From: Orlajensenia leifsoniae | GTDB lineage: Bacteria; Actinomycetota; Actinomycetes; Actinomycetales; Microbacteriaceae | Direction: 5' to 3' | Assembly (NCBI RefSeq): GCF_004570845.1 | Contig: NZ_SPQZ01000006.1 | Span: 62,001 to 126,000 of the forward strand | Length of the DNA stretch: 64,000 bases | Shown here: piece by piece, positions 7,697-15,448 of the stretch | Position numbering within the stretch: position 1 is the stretch's first letter | Layout: each line of letters begins with the position of its first letter | Position numbers and translations under genes: made by a program | The notes under the pieces: model-generated | Seen by the model: the letters and a program-made list of their open reading frames with translations, nothing else | Database searches by the model: none | Told to the model about the DNA's origin: nothing

Positions 7697-8902
7697 TCAG
7701 AGCGTCAGGTCGAGCGCGCTCTCCCGGACGGCGGTGATGGCGCGGTGCACGGCGCCGAGGCTCACGACGTCGGCGCCGAGACGCGAGCCGACCAGCTCGG
7801 GGGAGGTCGGATCGTCGTAGCCGTCGATGGCGACGCGCGCGGCGTCGAGCACCGACTCGAGGGGCTCGGCCATCGCGCCGGCGATGATGATGCGCTGCAC
7901 ATCGAGCAGTTCGCCGAGCACGACGCAGATGCGCGCGAACCTGTCGGCGAGGCGCCGTGTGATCTCGATGGCGCCCACGTCGCCCGTGTCGGCGGCATCG
8001 AGCACGTCCCGGGCGTCGAACTCGGGCAGCTCGGCGTGCCGCAGCACGCTCGCCCGCAGCACGGAACCGGCCGCCACGGCCTCCCGAGACCACTCGCGGA
8101 TCAGCACGGCGGCCCCATCGGCAGAGCCGACGCCGTCGACGTGGTCGAGCACGCGCATCTCGCCGGCGCCGCCACGCACGCCGCGCAGCAGATGGCCGTC
8201 GAGGACGATTCCGCCGCCGAGGCGCTCGCCCGACAGGAGGGTGATGAACGAGTCGACGCCGACGCCGTGCCCATCGGGTTCGGCGCCCTCGGCGATCGCG
8301 GCCAGGTTGGCGTCGTTGTCGACGACGACGAGGCGCCTGTCGTCGGCGAGCAGCCCCGCGAAATCGGGGTTGGAGAGCGACCAGAAGCCGTCGGCGTCCG
8401 GTGATGCGCCTGCGGCATCCGTCGGCGCGGGAACTCCGACGCAGATCGCGCGCACTCCGTCGCCACGCACACCCGCGGCGGCGACGGCGTCGTCGATCAC
8501 CGCCGTCACCATGGCTCGCCGCTCCTCGCCGCTGGCGTCGTCGGCGATGGGCCGGTCGGCCGTTCCCAGAACGTTTCCCCGCAGATCGGCGACGGTGGCC
8601 GTGACCCTGTGGCGGCCCGCGTCGACACCGACCACTGCGGCGGCATCCGCGCGGAGTGAATAGCGTCGTGCCGGCCGCCCCTTGCTGTACTCGCCGACGC
8701 TGCGGGCGTCGTCGAGTTCGTCGAGCCAGCCGCGGTCGACCAGTTCGTCGCAGACTCCGATGACGGTCGAGCGCGTGAGGCCGGTGTGAGCCATCAGATC
8801 GCTCGCCGTGAAGGCCCGCCCGGTCCACGCGAAGCGCAGCACCACATCGGCGTTGCGGCGGCGCAGCATCGTGGGGGAGTTCGCCGCGACCGATTCCAGC
8901 AA
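7697..8902 (-). CDS. ROK-family transcriptional repressor
   Basis: A 401-residue sugar-responsive regulator: an N-terminal winged helix-turn-helix (about residues 14-62, FTASDLMAHTGLTRSTVIGVCDELV) followed by an ROK sugar-binding domain with GVDAGRHR and DNDANLAAI phosphate motifs. The cysteine zinc motif (CxCGxxGCxE) usual in ROK proteins is missing; after GGAGEMRVLDH the sequence has no cysteines, so a metal-free fold is likely. The start is TTG 8902, chosen for the GGAAAGG ribosome site 8 nt before it. It is divergent from a sugar ABC operon and probably controls it through the AT-rich spacer. Confidence 0.85.
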   Translation of the reverse strand: MLESVAANSPTMLRRRNADVVLRFAWTGRAFTASDLMAHTGLTRSTVIGVCDELVDRGWLDELDDARSVGEYSKGRPARRYSLRADAAAVVGVDAGRHRVTATVADLRGNVLGTADRPIADDASGEERRAMVTAVIDDAVAAAGVRGDGVRAICVGVPAPTDAAGASPDADGFWSLSNPDFAGLLADDRRLVVVDNDANLAAIAEGAEPDGHGVGVDSFITLLSGERLGGGIVLDGHLLRGVRGGAGEMRVLDHVDGVGSADGAAVLIREWSREAVAAGSVLRASVLRHAELPEFDARDVLDAADTGDVGAIEITRRLADRFARICVVLGELLDVQRIIIAGAMAEPLESVLDAARVAIDGYDDPTSPELVGSRLGADVVSLGAVHRAITAVRESALDLTL

Positions 8903-8931
8903 GCCCTTGACCTTTCCTCGAGGATGCTTCA

Positions 8932-8967
8932 GTATTTCCTACACCAAGTAAATCTACACTCTAAATT
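8932..8967. promoter_or_regulatory. AT-rich divergent promoter/operator region with direct repeats
   Basis: Two related 13-14 bp units, GTATTTCCTACACC (8932-8945) and GTAAATCTACACT (8948-8960), are spaced 16 bp apart and followed by TAAATT (8962-8967), a possible -10 for the sugar operon. This is one of the few AT-rich stretches in the window and separates the ROK gene from the operon it probably regulates. Confidence 0.5.
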
Positions 8968-9024
8968 TATGGCCACGGATGCGGCACGCTGGCGTGCCGC
9001 CGACGGACACAGGGAGACAGCGAC

Positions 9025-10311
9025 GTGCCCCACGGATCAGGACGGCAGATGGAACGGCGCCGGTGGCGCTCTCGGACGGCGGTCACGCTCTCGGTGGCAG
9101 TCGGTCTCACGCTCGGTCTCGGCGGGTGTGCCGCCGACTCCGGCGGGCCGGCCGACATCACGTTCCACATGAGCAAGCCGGAGGCGATCCCCTACTTCCG
9201 GGAGCTGACGAAGAAGTTCAACGCCGAGCAGTCGGACGTGCGCGTGACCCTCGACACGGCGTCGAATCTGTCAGCCGGATTCCTCCGCGGCAACCCGCCC
9301 GACGTCGGACTGCTGAACTACAACGAGGAGATGGCGCGCTTCATGGAACGCGGTGCCCTCTCCGACCTCTCCGATCTCCCGGTGGCCGAGCGCATCCGCC
9401 CCGACGTGCAGGAGCTCGTCGACCAGTACGCCACGTATCCCGGCCGCACGAGTGTTCTCCCGTACTCGGTGGCTGCGGCATCCGTCATCTACAACGTCGA
9501 GCTGTTCGAGGAGAACGGCGTCGACGTGCCGACGACCTGGGATGAGCTCATCGCCGCCTGCGACACCTTCGAAGCCGCCGGCATCACGCCCATCTACAGC
9601 ACCTTCAAGGAGCCCTGGTCTGTGGGGCAGGGGCTGTTCGACTACACGGTGGGCGGCTCCATCGACGTCGCCGGGTTCTACGACGAGCTCGATGAGCTGG
9701 GCACCGAGGTGGGACCGGACTCCGACGTCTCCTTCGAGAAGACGCTGAAGGAACCCGTCGAACGGATGGTCGAACTCGCCGGGTACTCGAACGACAACGC
9801 GGCGAGCCGGAGCTACGGCGATGGCAACGTGGCGATGGCGAAGGGCGAGGCTGCGATGTACATGCAGGGTCCGTGGGCCCTCGGTGAGATCGCGAAGACC
9901 GACCCAGACCTGGAACTCGGCACCTTCCCGCTGCCGGTGACGGACGACCCCGACGACCTCAAGGTGAGGGTGAACCTCGATCTCGCCCTGTGGGTGCCCG
10001 AGGCGAGTACGGAGAAGGAGGCGGCCAAGACCTTCGTGTCGTACCTGATGGAGCAGGACACCCTCGACGAGTACAACGCCGAGTTCCTGGGCTTCGGGAC
10101 GACCGTGGACGCGGCGCCGGCGACGGACGAGCGCATCCTCGGGATGCAGGAGTACTACGACGACGGCCGGTTCTACCAGGGCGCGTCGAAGTTCGTGCCG
10201 CTCAGCATCCCGACAGACAACTACATCCAGTCCATCGCCACGGGCGCCGACGTGGACGCGACGCTGCGCCGACTCGACGCCGACTGGGCGCGACTCGCGC
10301 TGCGTGGCTGA
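9025..10311 (+). CDS. Sugar ABC transporter substrate-binding lipoprotein
   Basis: Extracytoplasmic solute-binding protein (428 residues) anchored to the membrane. The N-terminus is a lipoprotein signal: basic stretch MERRRWRSR, hydrophobic core, lipobox LGGC with Cys near residue 33. The mature part has family features of carbohydrate-binding proteins, such as PDVGLLNYNEEMARFMERGALSDLSD and an AAMYMQGPWALGEI segment. GTG 9025 has a GGAGA ribosome site 9 nt upstream. First gene of an operon with two permeases and a GH13 glucosidase, so an alpha-glucoside or maltooligosaccharide is the likely ligand. Confidence 0.9.
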   Translation: MPHGSGRQMERRRWRSRTAVTLSVAVGLTLGLGGCAADSGGPADITFHMSKPEAIPYFRELTKKFNAEQSDVRVTLDTASNLSAGFLRGNPPDVGLLNYNEEMARFMERGALSDLSDLPVAERIRPDVQELVDQYATYPGRTSVLPYSVAAASVIYNVELFEENGVDVPTTWDELIAACDTFEAAGITPIYSTFKEPWSVGQGLFDYTVGGSIDVAGFYDELDELGTEVGPDSDVSFEKTLKEPVERMVELAGYSNDNAASRSYGDGNVAMAKGEAAMYMQGPWALGEIAKTDPDLELGTFPLPVTDDPDDLKVRVNLDLALWVPEASTEKEAAKTFVSYLMEQDTLDEYNAEFLGFGTTVDAAPATDERILGMQEYYDDGRFYQGASKFVPLSIPTDNYIQSIATGADVDATLRRLDADWARLALRG

Positions 10312-10335
10312 GACGACCCGAGAGGACAGCAGACC

Positions 10336-11304
10336 ATGACAACCACCGCATCCCCAGCCGCTTCGACGGGTCGGACGGCCGCATCCGCCGATCGCGCCCC
10401 GACGACGACCGCGCCACCGACATCGGGCAGGAGCGCGCGCCGCAGGCAGAGCGTCGACCGCATCTACTACCTGTTCCTCGTCCCATCGCTCGTGCTGTTC
10501 ACCCTGGCCATCACGGTTCCGGCGCTGCTCGGCATCTTCTACAGCTTCACGAACTTCATCGGCTTCGGAGACTGGGAGTTCATCGGCATCACCAACTACA
10601 TCGCCGTGTTCTCCGACCCGGCCATCCTCTCCAGCTACCTCTTCACCTTCGGCTTCGCCATCGTGACGGTGCTGCTGGTGAACGTGGTCGCCTTCCTGCT
10701 GGCCGTCGGGCTCACCGCGCAGATCAAGGCGAAGACGGCGCTGCGGGCGGTGTTCGTGATCCCGATGGTCATCTCGGGCATCGTCATCGCCTACGTCTTC
10801 AACTTCCTGTTCTCGAACTCGCTGCCGGCCTTCGCGACGGCAGTCGGCATCGGCCCGCTGCAGGAATCGATCCTCGCCAACCCCGACCTCGCCTGGATCT
10901 CGATCGTCATCGTCACGGCCTGGCAGTCGATCCCGGGCACGTTGCTCATCTACATCGCCGGCCTGCTGTCGATCCCCGGCGAGGTCTACGAGGCGGCGGC
11001 CATCGACGGCGCCAAGCCGTTCCGCCAGCTCTGGTCGGTCACGCTCCCCCTCGTGGCCGGATACGTGGTCATCAATGTGATCCTCGGGTTCAAGAACTAC
11101 CTCAACGCCTACGAGGTGATCGTCGGCCTCACCAACGGCGGTCCGGGCACCTCGACCCGCAGCATCGCGATGACGATCTTCACCGGATTCACCGGTGGCG
11201 ACTACGCCTATCAGATGGCGAACGCCACCATCTTCTTCGTGATCGCCATCGTCATCTCGCTCATCCAACTCCGGATCACCCGCGGAAAGGCGGCACTCGC
11301 ATGA
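10336..11304 (+). CDS. Sugar ABC transporter permease, MalF/UgpA type
   Basis: Inner-membrane permease of 322 residues with six predicted membrane helices after a Thr/Ala-rich cytoplasmic arm of about 45 residues. The EAA loop that docks the ATPase is EAAAIDGAKPFRQLWSVTLPL near residue 220. It forms the channel with the next gene's product and receives sugar from the preceding lipoprotein. Its TGA overlaps the next ATG by 4 bp (ATGA at 11301), so the two permeases are translationally coupled. Confidence 0.9.
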   Translation: MTTTASPAASTGRTAASADRAPTTTAPPTSGRSARRRQSVDRIYYLFLVPSLVLFTLAITVPALLGIFYSFTNFIGFGDWEFIGITNYIAVFSDPAILSSYLFTFGFAIVTVLLVNVVAFLLAVGLTAQIKAKTALRAVFVIPMVISGIVIAYVFNFLFSNSLPAFATAVGIGPLQESILANPDLAWISIVIVTAWQSIPGTLLIYIAGLLSIPGEVYEAAAIDGAKPFRQLWSVTLPLVAGYVVINVILGFKNYLNAYEVIVGLTNGGPGTSTRSIAMTIFTGFTGGDYAYQMANATIFFVIAIVISLIQLRITRGKAALA

Positions 11305-12218
11305 CCCAGACAGCAGCGAGCGTCCCGCTCGGCGACGCGAAGAGGACAGCCCGGGAGGCGTCGGCGACGACCCGCCCGACCCGAGGCCGGGTCGGCCAGG
11401 AACGCACCAACTGGTCCGTGATGATCATCCTCATCCTGTGCGCCGTCACCGTGCTGGTTCCGCTCTACGTGACGGTGTCGATGTCGCTGAAGACCGGCGC
11501 CCAGGCCGTCGACGGGAACGCCTTCTCCCTCCCGTCGCCGATCGACTTCTCGGGCTTCGCGAAGGCGTGGGAGCTGACGAACTTCCCCGTGTCGTTCACG
11601 ATCTCGGTTCTGATCACGGCCGGTACGGTGATCGGCACCGTGCTGCTCAGCGCGCTCGCGTCCTACGCCATCGCCCGCAACTGGGACCGCCGGTTCTTCC
11701 GCTGGTCGTTCTTCTACCTGCTGGCCGCGCTCTTCCTGCCGTTCACCGTCGTCGCGCTCCCCCAGATCCAGTTGACCGGACTGCTCGGTCTCGCCAACCC
11801 CGTGGGCGTCACGATCCTGCACATCATGTTCCAGCTCTCGTTCAGCATCCTGCTGTTCACGGCCTTCCTCAGGTCGATCCCCCTCGAGCTGGAGGAGAGC
11901 GCACGGATCGACGGCGCCACCACCTGGCAGACCTTCTGGAAGTTGATCTTCCCGCTGCTCGCACCGATGAGCGCCACCGTCGCGATCTTCGCCTTCCTGG
12001 CGTCGTGGAACGACTTCATGATGCCGTCGCTCATCATTGCCGACTCCGCGCAGCAGACGCTGCCCGTGATCCAGAACATCTTCCAGACGCAGTTCAGCAC
12101 GAACTACAACGTCTCCTTCGCGTCCTACCTCATGGCCATGGCGCCCGCCATCGTCGTCTACCTCTTCACGCAGCGCTGGGTGATGGAAGGCGTCACGCAG
12201 GGCGCTGTGAAAGGATGA
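11301..12218 (+). CDS. Sugar ABC transporter permease, MalG type
   Basis: Second permease, 305 residues, six predicted membrane helices. The EAA loop reads ELEESARIDGATTWQTFWKLIFPLL in two parts around residues 195-220. The frame is open far upstream, but ATG 11301 overlapping the previous stop is the natural start. No nucleotide-binding subunit follows: the next gene is a glycosidase. Actinobacteria commonly supply a shared MsiK/MsmK-type ATPase from elsewhere in the genome, and that is the likely arrangement here. Confidence 0.9.
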   Translation: MTQTAASVPLGDAKRTAREASATTRPTRGRVGQERTNWSVMIILILCAVTVLVPLYVTVSMSLKTGAQAVDGNAFSLPSPIDFSGFAKAWELTNFPVSFTISVLITAGTVIGTVLLSALASYAIARNWDRRFFRWSFFYLLAALFLPFTVVALPQIQLTGLLGLANPVGVTILHIMFQLSFSILLFTAFLRSIPLELEESARIDGATTWQTFWKLIFPLLAPMSATVAIFAFLASWNDFMMPSLIIADSAQQTLPVIQNIFQTQFSTNYNVSFASYLMAMAPAIVVYLFTQRWVMEGVTQGAVKG

Positions 12219-12273
12219 CCGCTCCTCTCGTCCAGCCCACGCTCCACCCCACCGGAAGGAACCCCACCCGCCC

Positions 12274-13941
12274 ATGACCGACGTGCTCGAGACCACCGTC
12301 ACGACCCCCCTCGCCGATGACGCCACCTGGTGGCGCCAGGCCGCCGTCTACCAGATCTACCCCCGCAGTTTCGCCGACGCGAACGCCGACGGCATCGGCG
12401 ATCTGCCCGGGATCACGGCGCGCGTTCCCTACCTGCGCGACCTCGGCATCGACGCGGTCTGGCTGAGTCCGTTCTATCCCTCGGCGCTGGCCGACGGCGG
12501 CTACGACGTCGACGACTACCGAGACGTCGACCCGCGACTCGGAACCCTGGCCGACTTCGACGCGATGGTGGATGCCCTGCACGGAGCCGGCATCCGGATC
12601 ATCGTCGACATCGTTCCGAATCACACCTCGGATCGCCACGAGTGGTTCGTCGAGGCTCTGGCCTCGCCTGCCGGTTCGGCGGCGCGGGCGCGGTACATCT
12701 TCCGCGACGGCCTCGGCCCGAACGGATCGCTGCCCCCGGCCGACTGGACCAGCGCTTTCGGCGGCCCGGCGTGGGAGCCGGTCGGCGACGGCCAGTGGTA
12801 CCTGCACTACTTCGCCACCGAGCAGCCCGACCTCAACTGGGACAACCCCGAGGTGCACGAGGACTTCCTGACGACGCTGCGCTTCTGGTCGGATCGCGGG
12901 GTCGACGGCTTCCGCATCGACGTGGCGCACGGCCTGGCCAAGCGGCTGGACGCCGAGCTGCCGACGCAGGCCGAGATGGACGCCATGCCCAAGGACGGCG
13001 GTCACCCGCTCTGGGACCGCGACGAGGTGCACGAGATCTACGCCGAGTGGCGCCGGGTGTTCGACAGCTACACGCCTCCGCGCACGGCCGTCGCCGAGGC
13101 CTGGGTGGATTCCTCGCGGCGTCCTCGCTACGCCAGCCCCGACGGGCTCGGCCAGGCCTTCAACTTCGACCTGCTCGAGTCGGAGTTCGACGCGGCCGAG
13201 TTCCGCTCGATCGTGACGGCGAACCTGGCCCTGGCCGCGGCATCCGGATCATCGACGACGTGGGTGCTCTCGAATCACGATGTCGTGCGCCACGCGACCC
13301 GCTACGGCCTGCCGCCGCGCTCGGGAATCGACGAGAAGCACGGCTCGCAGTGGCTGCTCTCCGGCGGAGTGACGCCGGTGCTCGATCGTGAGCAGGGCCT
13401 GCGTCGTGCGCGGGCGGCCTCGCTGTTCATGCTCGCGCTGCCCGGCTCCGCCTACGTCTACCAAGGCGAGGAGCTCGGCCTGCACGAGGTCGCCGAGATT
13501 CCCGCGGCCGAGCGCCAGGACCCCGCGTTCTTCCGCAACCCGGGCATCGACATCGGGCGCGACGGATGCCGTGTGCCCATCCCGTGGACGCGCGACGGGT
13601 CTTCGTTCGGCTTCGGCGCCGAGTCGGCGCACCTGCCCCAGCCTTCCTGGTTCGGCGACTCGTCCGTCGAGGCCGAAGCCGCAGACCCGGCCTCGACCCT
13701 GTCGCTGTATCGCGACGCCCTGGCCCTACGACACGCGTTGCAGGGTGCCGAGGAACTGGAGTGGGTCACCACCGATCGTGCCGACGTTCTGCACTTCCGC
13801 CGCCCGAACGGCTGGGGGATCGTACTGAACTTCGGTACCGAGCCGGTCGCGCTGCCCGCGGGTGAGGTGCTCATTGCGAGCGCCTCGCTCGTCGGAGGTC
13901 GACTGGCCGGTGAGTCGGCGGTGTGGTTGCGCGCAGCGTGA
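12274..13941 (+). CDS. GH13 alpha-glucosidase
   Basis: Cytoplasmic glycoside hydrolase family 13 enzyme (555 residues, no signal peptide) cleaving alpha-glucosidic bonds in oligosaccharides after uptake. The (beta/alpha)8 barrel shows the four conserved regions: DIVPNHTSD (112-120), GFRIDVAHG with nucleophile Asp216, AVAEAW with acid/base Glu275, and SNHDV with Asp336. AVYQIYPRSFADANADGIGDL at the N-terminus is typical of the oligo-1,6-glucosidase/alpha-glucosidase subfamilies. A ribosome site CGGAAGGA precedes ATG 12274. Fourth gene of the sugar operon; 55 bp from the permease, no terminator between. The exact linkage specificity cannot be read. Confidence 0.88.
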   Translation: MTDVLETTVTTPLADDATWWRQAAVYQIYPRSFADANADGIGDLPGITARVPYLRDLGIDAVWLSPFYPSALADGGYDVDDYRDVDPRLGTLADFDAMVDALHGAGIRIIVDIVPNHTSDRHEWFVEALASPAGSAARARYIFRDGLGPNGSLPPADWTSAFGGPAWEPVGDGQWYLHYFATEQPDLNWDNPEVHEDFLTTLRFWSDRGVDGFRIDVAHGLAKRLDAELPTQAEMDAMPKDGGHPLWDRDEVHEIYAEWRRVFDSYTPPRTAVAEAWVDSSRRPRYASPDGLGQAFNFDLLESEFDAAEFRSIVTANLALAAASGSSTTWVLSNHDVVRHATRYGLPPRSGIDEKHGSQWLLSGGVTPVLDREQGLRRARAASLFMLALPGSAYVYQGEELGLHEVAEIPAAERQDPAFFRNPGIDIGRDGCRVPIPWTRDGSSFGFGAESAHLPQPSWFGDSSVEAEAADPASTLSLYRDALALRHALQGAEELEWVTTDRADVLHFRRPNGWGIVLNFGTEPVALPAGEVLIASASLVGGRLAGESAVWLRAA

Positions 13942-13970
13942 CCGCCCGCTGACTTTCCCCTTCGCCCGCT

Positions 13971-14039
13971 GAGGACCGGACGAAGTCCGCGGTCGAAGCG
14001 CACCCAGGAACGCTTCGATCCCGGCTTCGTCCGGGCCTC
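13971..14039. terminator. Long imperfect palindrome between convergent genes
   Basis: GAGGACCGGACGAAG... (13971-14000) pairs with CGCTTCG...CTTCGTCCGGGCCTC (14011-14039) around a 10-nt loop; GGTCGAAGCG / CGCTTCGATC and CCGGACGAAG / CTTCGTCCGG are the best arms. It lies between the GH13 gene and hutI, which converge, and likely ends transcription both ways. Confidence 0.65.
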
Positions 14040-14058
14040 GGCGATCGGGGGGAAGGCG

Positions 14059-15324
14059 TCAGCGAGCCCGCACGCCGTCCTTCCAGACGGCCGCGATCTG
14101 CGGGACGCCCGGGCGGTACGCCAGGTGCACGTGGCTCGGCGCGCTGAGCTGCACGAAGTCTGCGCGCGCGCCGGGCCTGATGACGCCGACATCGTCGCGG
14201 CGGAGCGCCGCAGCGCCGCCGGCCGTCGCCGCCCACAGGGCCTCGCCGGGCGTCATGCCCATGTCGCGCACGGCGACGGCGATGCAGAACGGCAGCGAGC
14301 TCGTGTAGCTCGAGCCCGGGTTGCAGTCGCTCGCCAGCGCCACCGTCACGCCGGCGTCGAGGAGGCGGCGCGCATCGGGATAGGGCTGGCGTGTCGAGAA
14401 CTCCACGCCCGGCAGCAGGGTCGCCACAGTCCCCGTTCCTGCGGCGCCCGATCCCGCCAGGGCCGCGATGTCGTCGTCGGTGAGATAGGTGCAGTGGTCG
14501 ACGGATGCCGCTCCCAGCTCCACGGCCAGCCTCACGCCGTCGCCCTCGCCCAGCTGGCTGGCGTGCACCCGGGGAAGCAGGCCGGCCGCGATGCCGGCCT
14601 CGAGCACCCGCCGTGACTCGGCGATCGTGAAGGCACCGGTCTCGCAGAACACGTCGATCCAGCGGGAGTGCGGCGCGCAGGCCGTGAGCATGTCGCCCAC
14701 CACGAGGTCGACGTAGGCAACGCGGTCGTCGGCGAACTCGGCCGGCACCACGTGAGCCCCGAGGAACGTGACCTCCTCGGTCACCTCACGGGCGAGGCGC
14801 ACAGCGCGCTCCTCGTCGGCGACGCTCAGGCCGTAGCCGCTCTTGATCTCGACCGTCGTGATGCCTTGGGCCCGCATCTCGGCGATGAAGCCGGCCAGCC
14901 GCATCCGCAGCTCGTCGTCCGATGCTGCACGGGTCGCTGCGACGGTGGAACGGATGCCGCCGGCCTCGTAGCGTCGCCCCGCCATGCGCGCCTCGAACTC
15001 GACGGCGCGATCGCCGCCGAACACGAGGTGGGCGTGCGAGTCGACGAACCCCGGGATGACGGCCAGCCCGCCCGCGTCGACGAGGTCGTGCTGAGTCGAG
15101 TTGCCCACTTCCATCAGTGCGGCGTGACCGGGACCAGCGGAAGTGGGCGACTCGGCGTCGCCGGCGCGACCCACCCACACCACGCGCCCGTCCTCGACGA
15201 GCACCGCGGCGTCGCGGATGATGCCGAGCTTCCCGCCCTCGCGGTCGGGTGCCGGGTCGTTCGTGACGAGCTCGCCGATGTTCGTGATGGTCGTCGTCGT
15301 CGTCGTCGCCGTCGTCACGAGCAT
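14059..15324 (-). CDS. hutI: Imidazolonepropionase
   Basis: Amidohydrolase-superfamily enzyme converting 4-imidazolone-5-propanoate to N-formimino-L-glutamate, third step of histidine degradation. Metal-site motif DSHAHLVF, the family signature [17 protein letters not shown] and SDCNPGSS are present. I start at ATG 15324 (a GTG at 15318 with GGGG before it is equally possible), giving about 421 residues. Residues 58-76 (ESPTSA...EVGNS) are encoded by a 56-bp palindrome and sit between the first beta domain and [18 protein letters not shown], where relatives have only a few residues. Downstream of hutU on the same strand, 124 bp spacer. Confidence 0.9.
   Translation of the reverse strand: MLVTTATTTTTTITNIGELVTNDPAPDREGGKLGIIRDAAVLVEDGRVVWVGRAGDAESPTSAGPGHAALMEVGNSTQHDLVDAGGLAVIPGFVDSHAHLVFGGDRAVEFEARMAGRRYEAGGIRSTVAATRAASDDELRMRLAGFIAEMRAQGITTVEIKSGYGLSVADEERAVRLAREVTEEVTFLGAHVVPAEFADDRVAYVDLVVGDMLTACAPHSRWIDVFCETGAFTIAESRRVLEAGIAAGLLPRVHASQLGEGDGVRLAVELGAASVDHCTYLTDDDIAALAGSGAAGTGTVATLLPGVEFSTRQPYPDARRLLDAGVTVALASDCNPGSSYTSSLPFCIAVAVRDMGMTPGEALWAATAGGAAALRRDDVGVIRPGARADFVQLSAPSHVHLAYRPGVPQIAAVWKDGVRAR
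15098..15153. repeat. 56-bp palindromic element inside hutI
   Basis: GAGTTGCCCACTTCC (15098-15112) and GGAAGTGGGCGACTC (15139-15153) form an inverted repeat with one G-T type mismatch around a 26-nt loop. Read on the hutI strand it begins on codon position 1 and encodes E-S-P-T-S-A ... E-V-G-N-S. It shares length, arms and phase with the element in hutU. Confidence 0.85.
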
Positions 15325-15335
15325 CCCCAGCCGTC

Positions 15336-15401
15336 GAGTCGCCCGAATTCGTCGCCACGACGGCCATCGGAGCGCGTCGAGGCGACGAAGATGGGCGAGT
15401 C
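15336..15401. repeat. 66-bp palindrome in the hutU-hutI spacer
   Basis: GAGTCGCCCGAATTCGTCGCC (21 nt, 15336-15356; shown here as one arm of the repeat in two parts: GAGTCGCCCGAATTC plus GTCGCC) faces GGCGACGAAG plus ATGGGCGAGTC (15381-15401). The outer GAGTCGCCC matches the ends of the 56-bp elements, so it may be a diverged family member. It may attenuate hutI transcription after hutU. Confidence 0.7.
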
Positions 15402-15448
15402 GCGCGGTGAGCGGGACGGGCGGGGTGCGAGGGGTGGGCGGGGCGTCA

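Noticed and set aside
6177-8828. 883-codon minus-strand open frame crossing three genes
   Set aside because: Arg/Pro-rich shadow; the real genes in other frames have clear domains.
9990-11300. Long 5' extension of the MalG-type permease
   Set aside because: The open frame overlaps the binding protein and MalF genes; ATG 11301 with ATGA coupling is the proper start.
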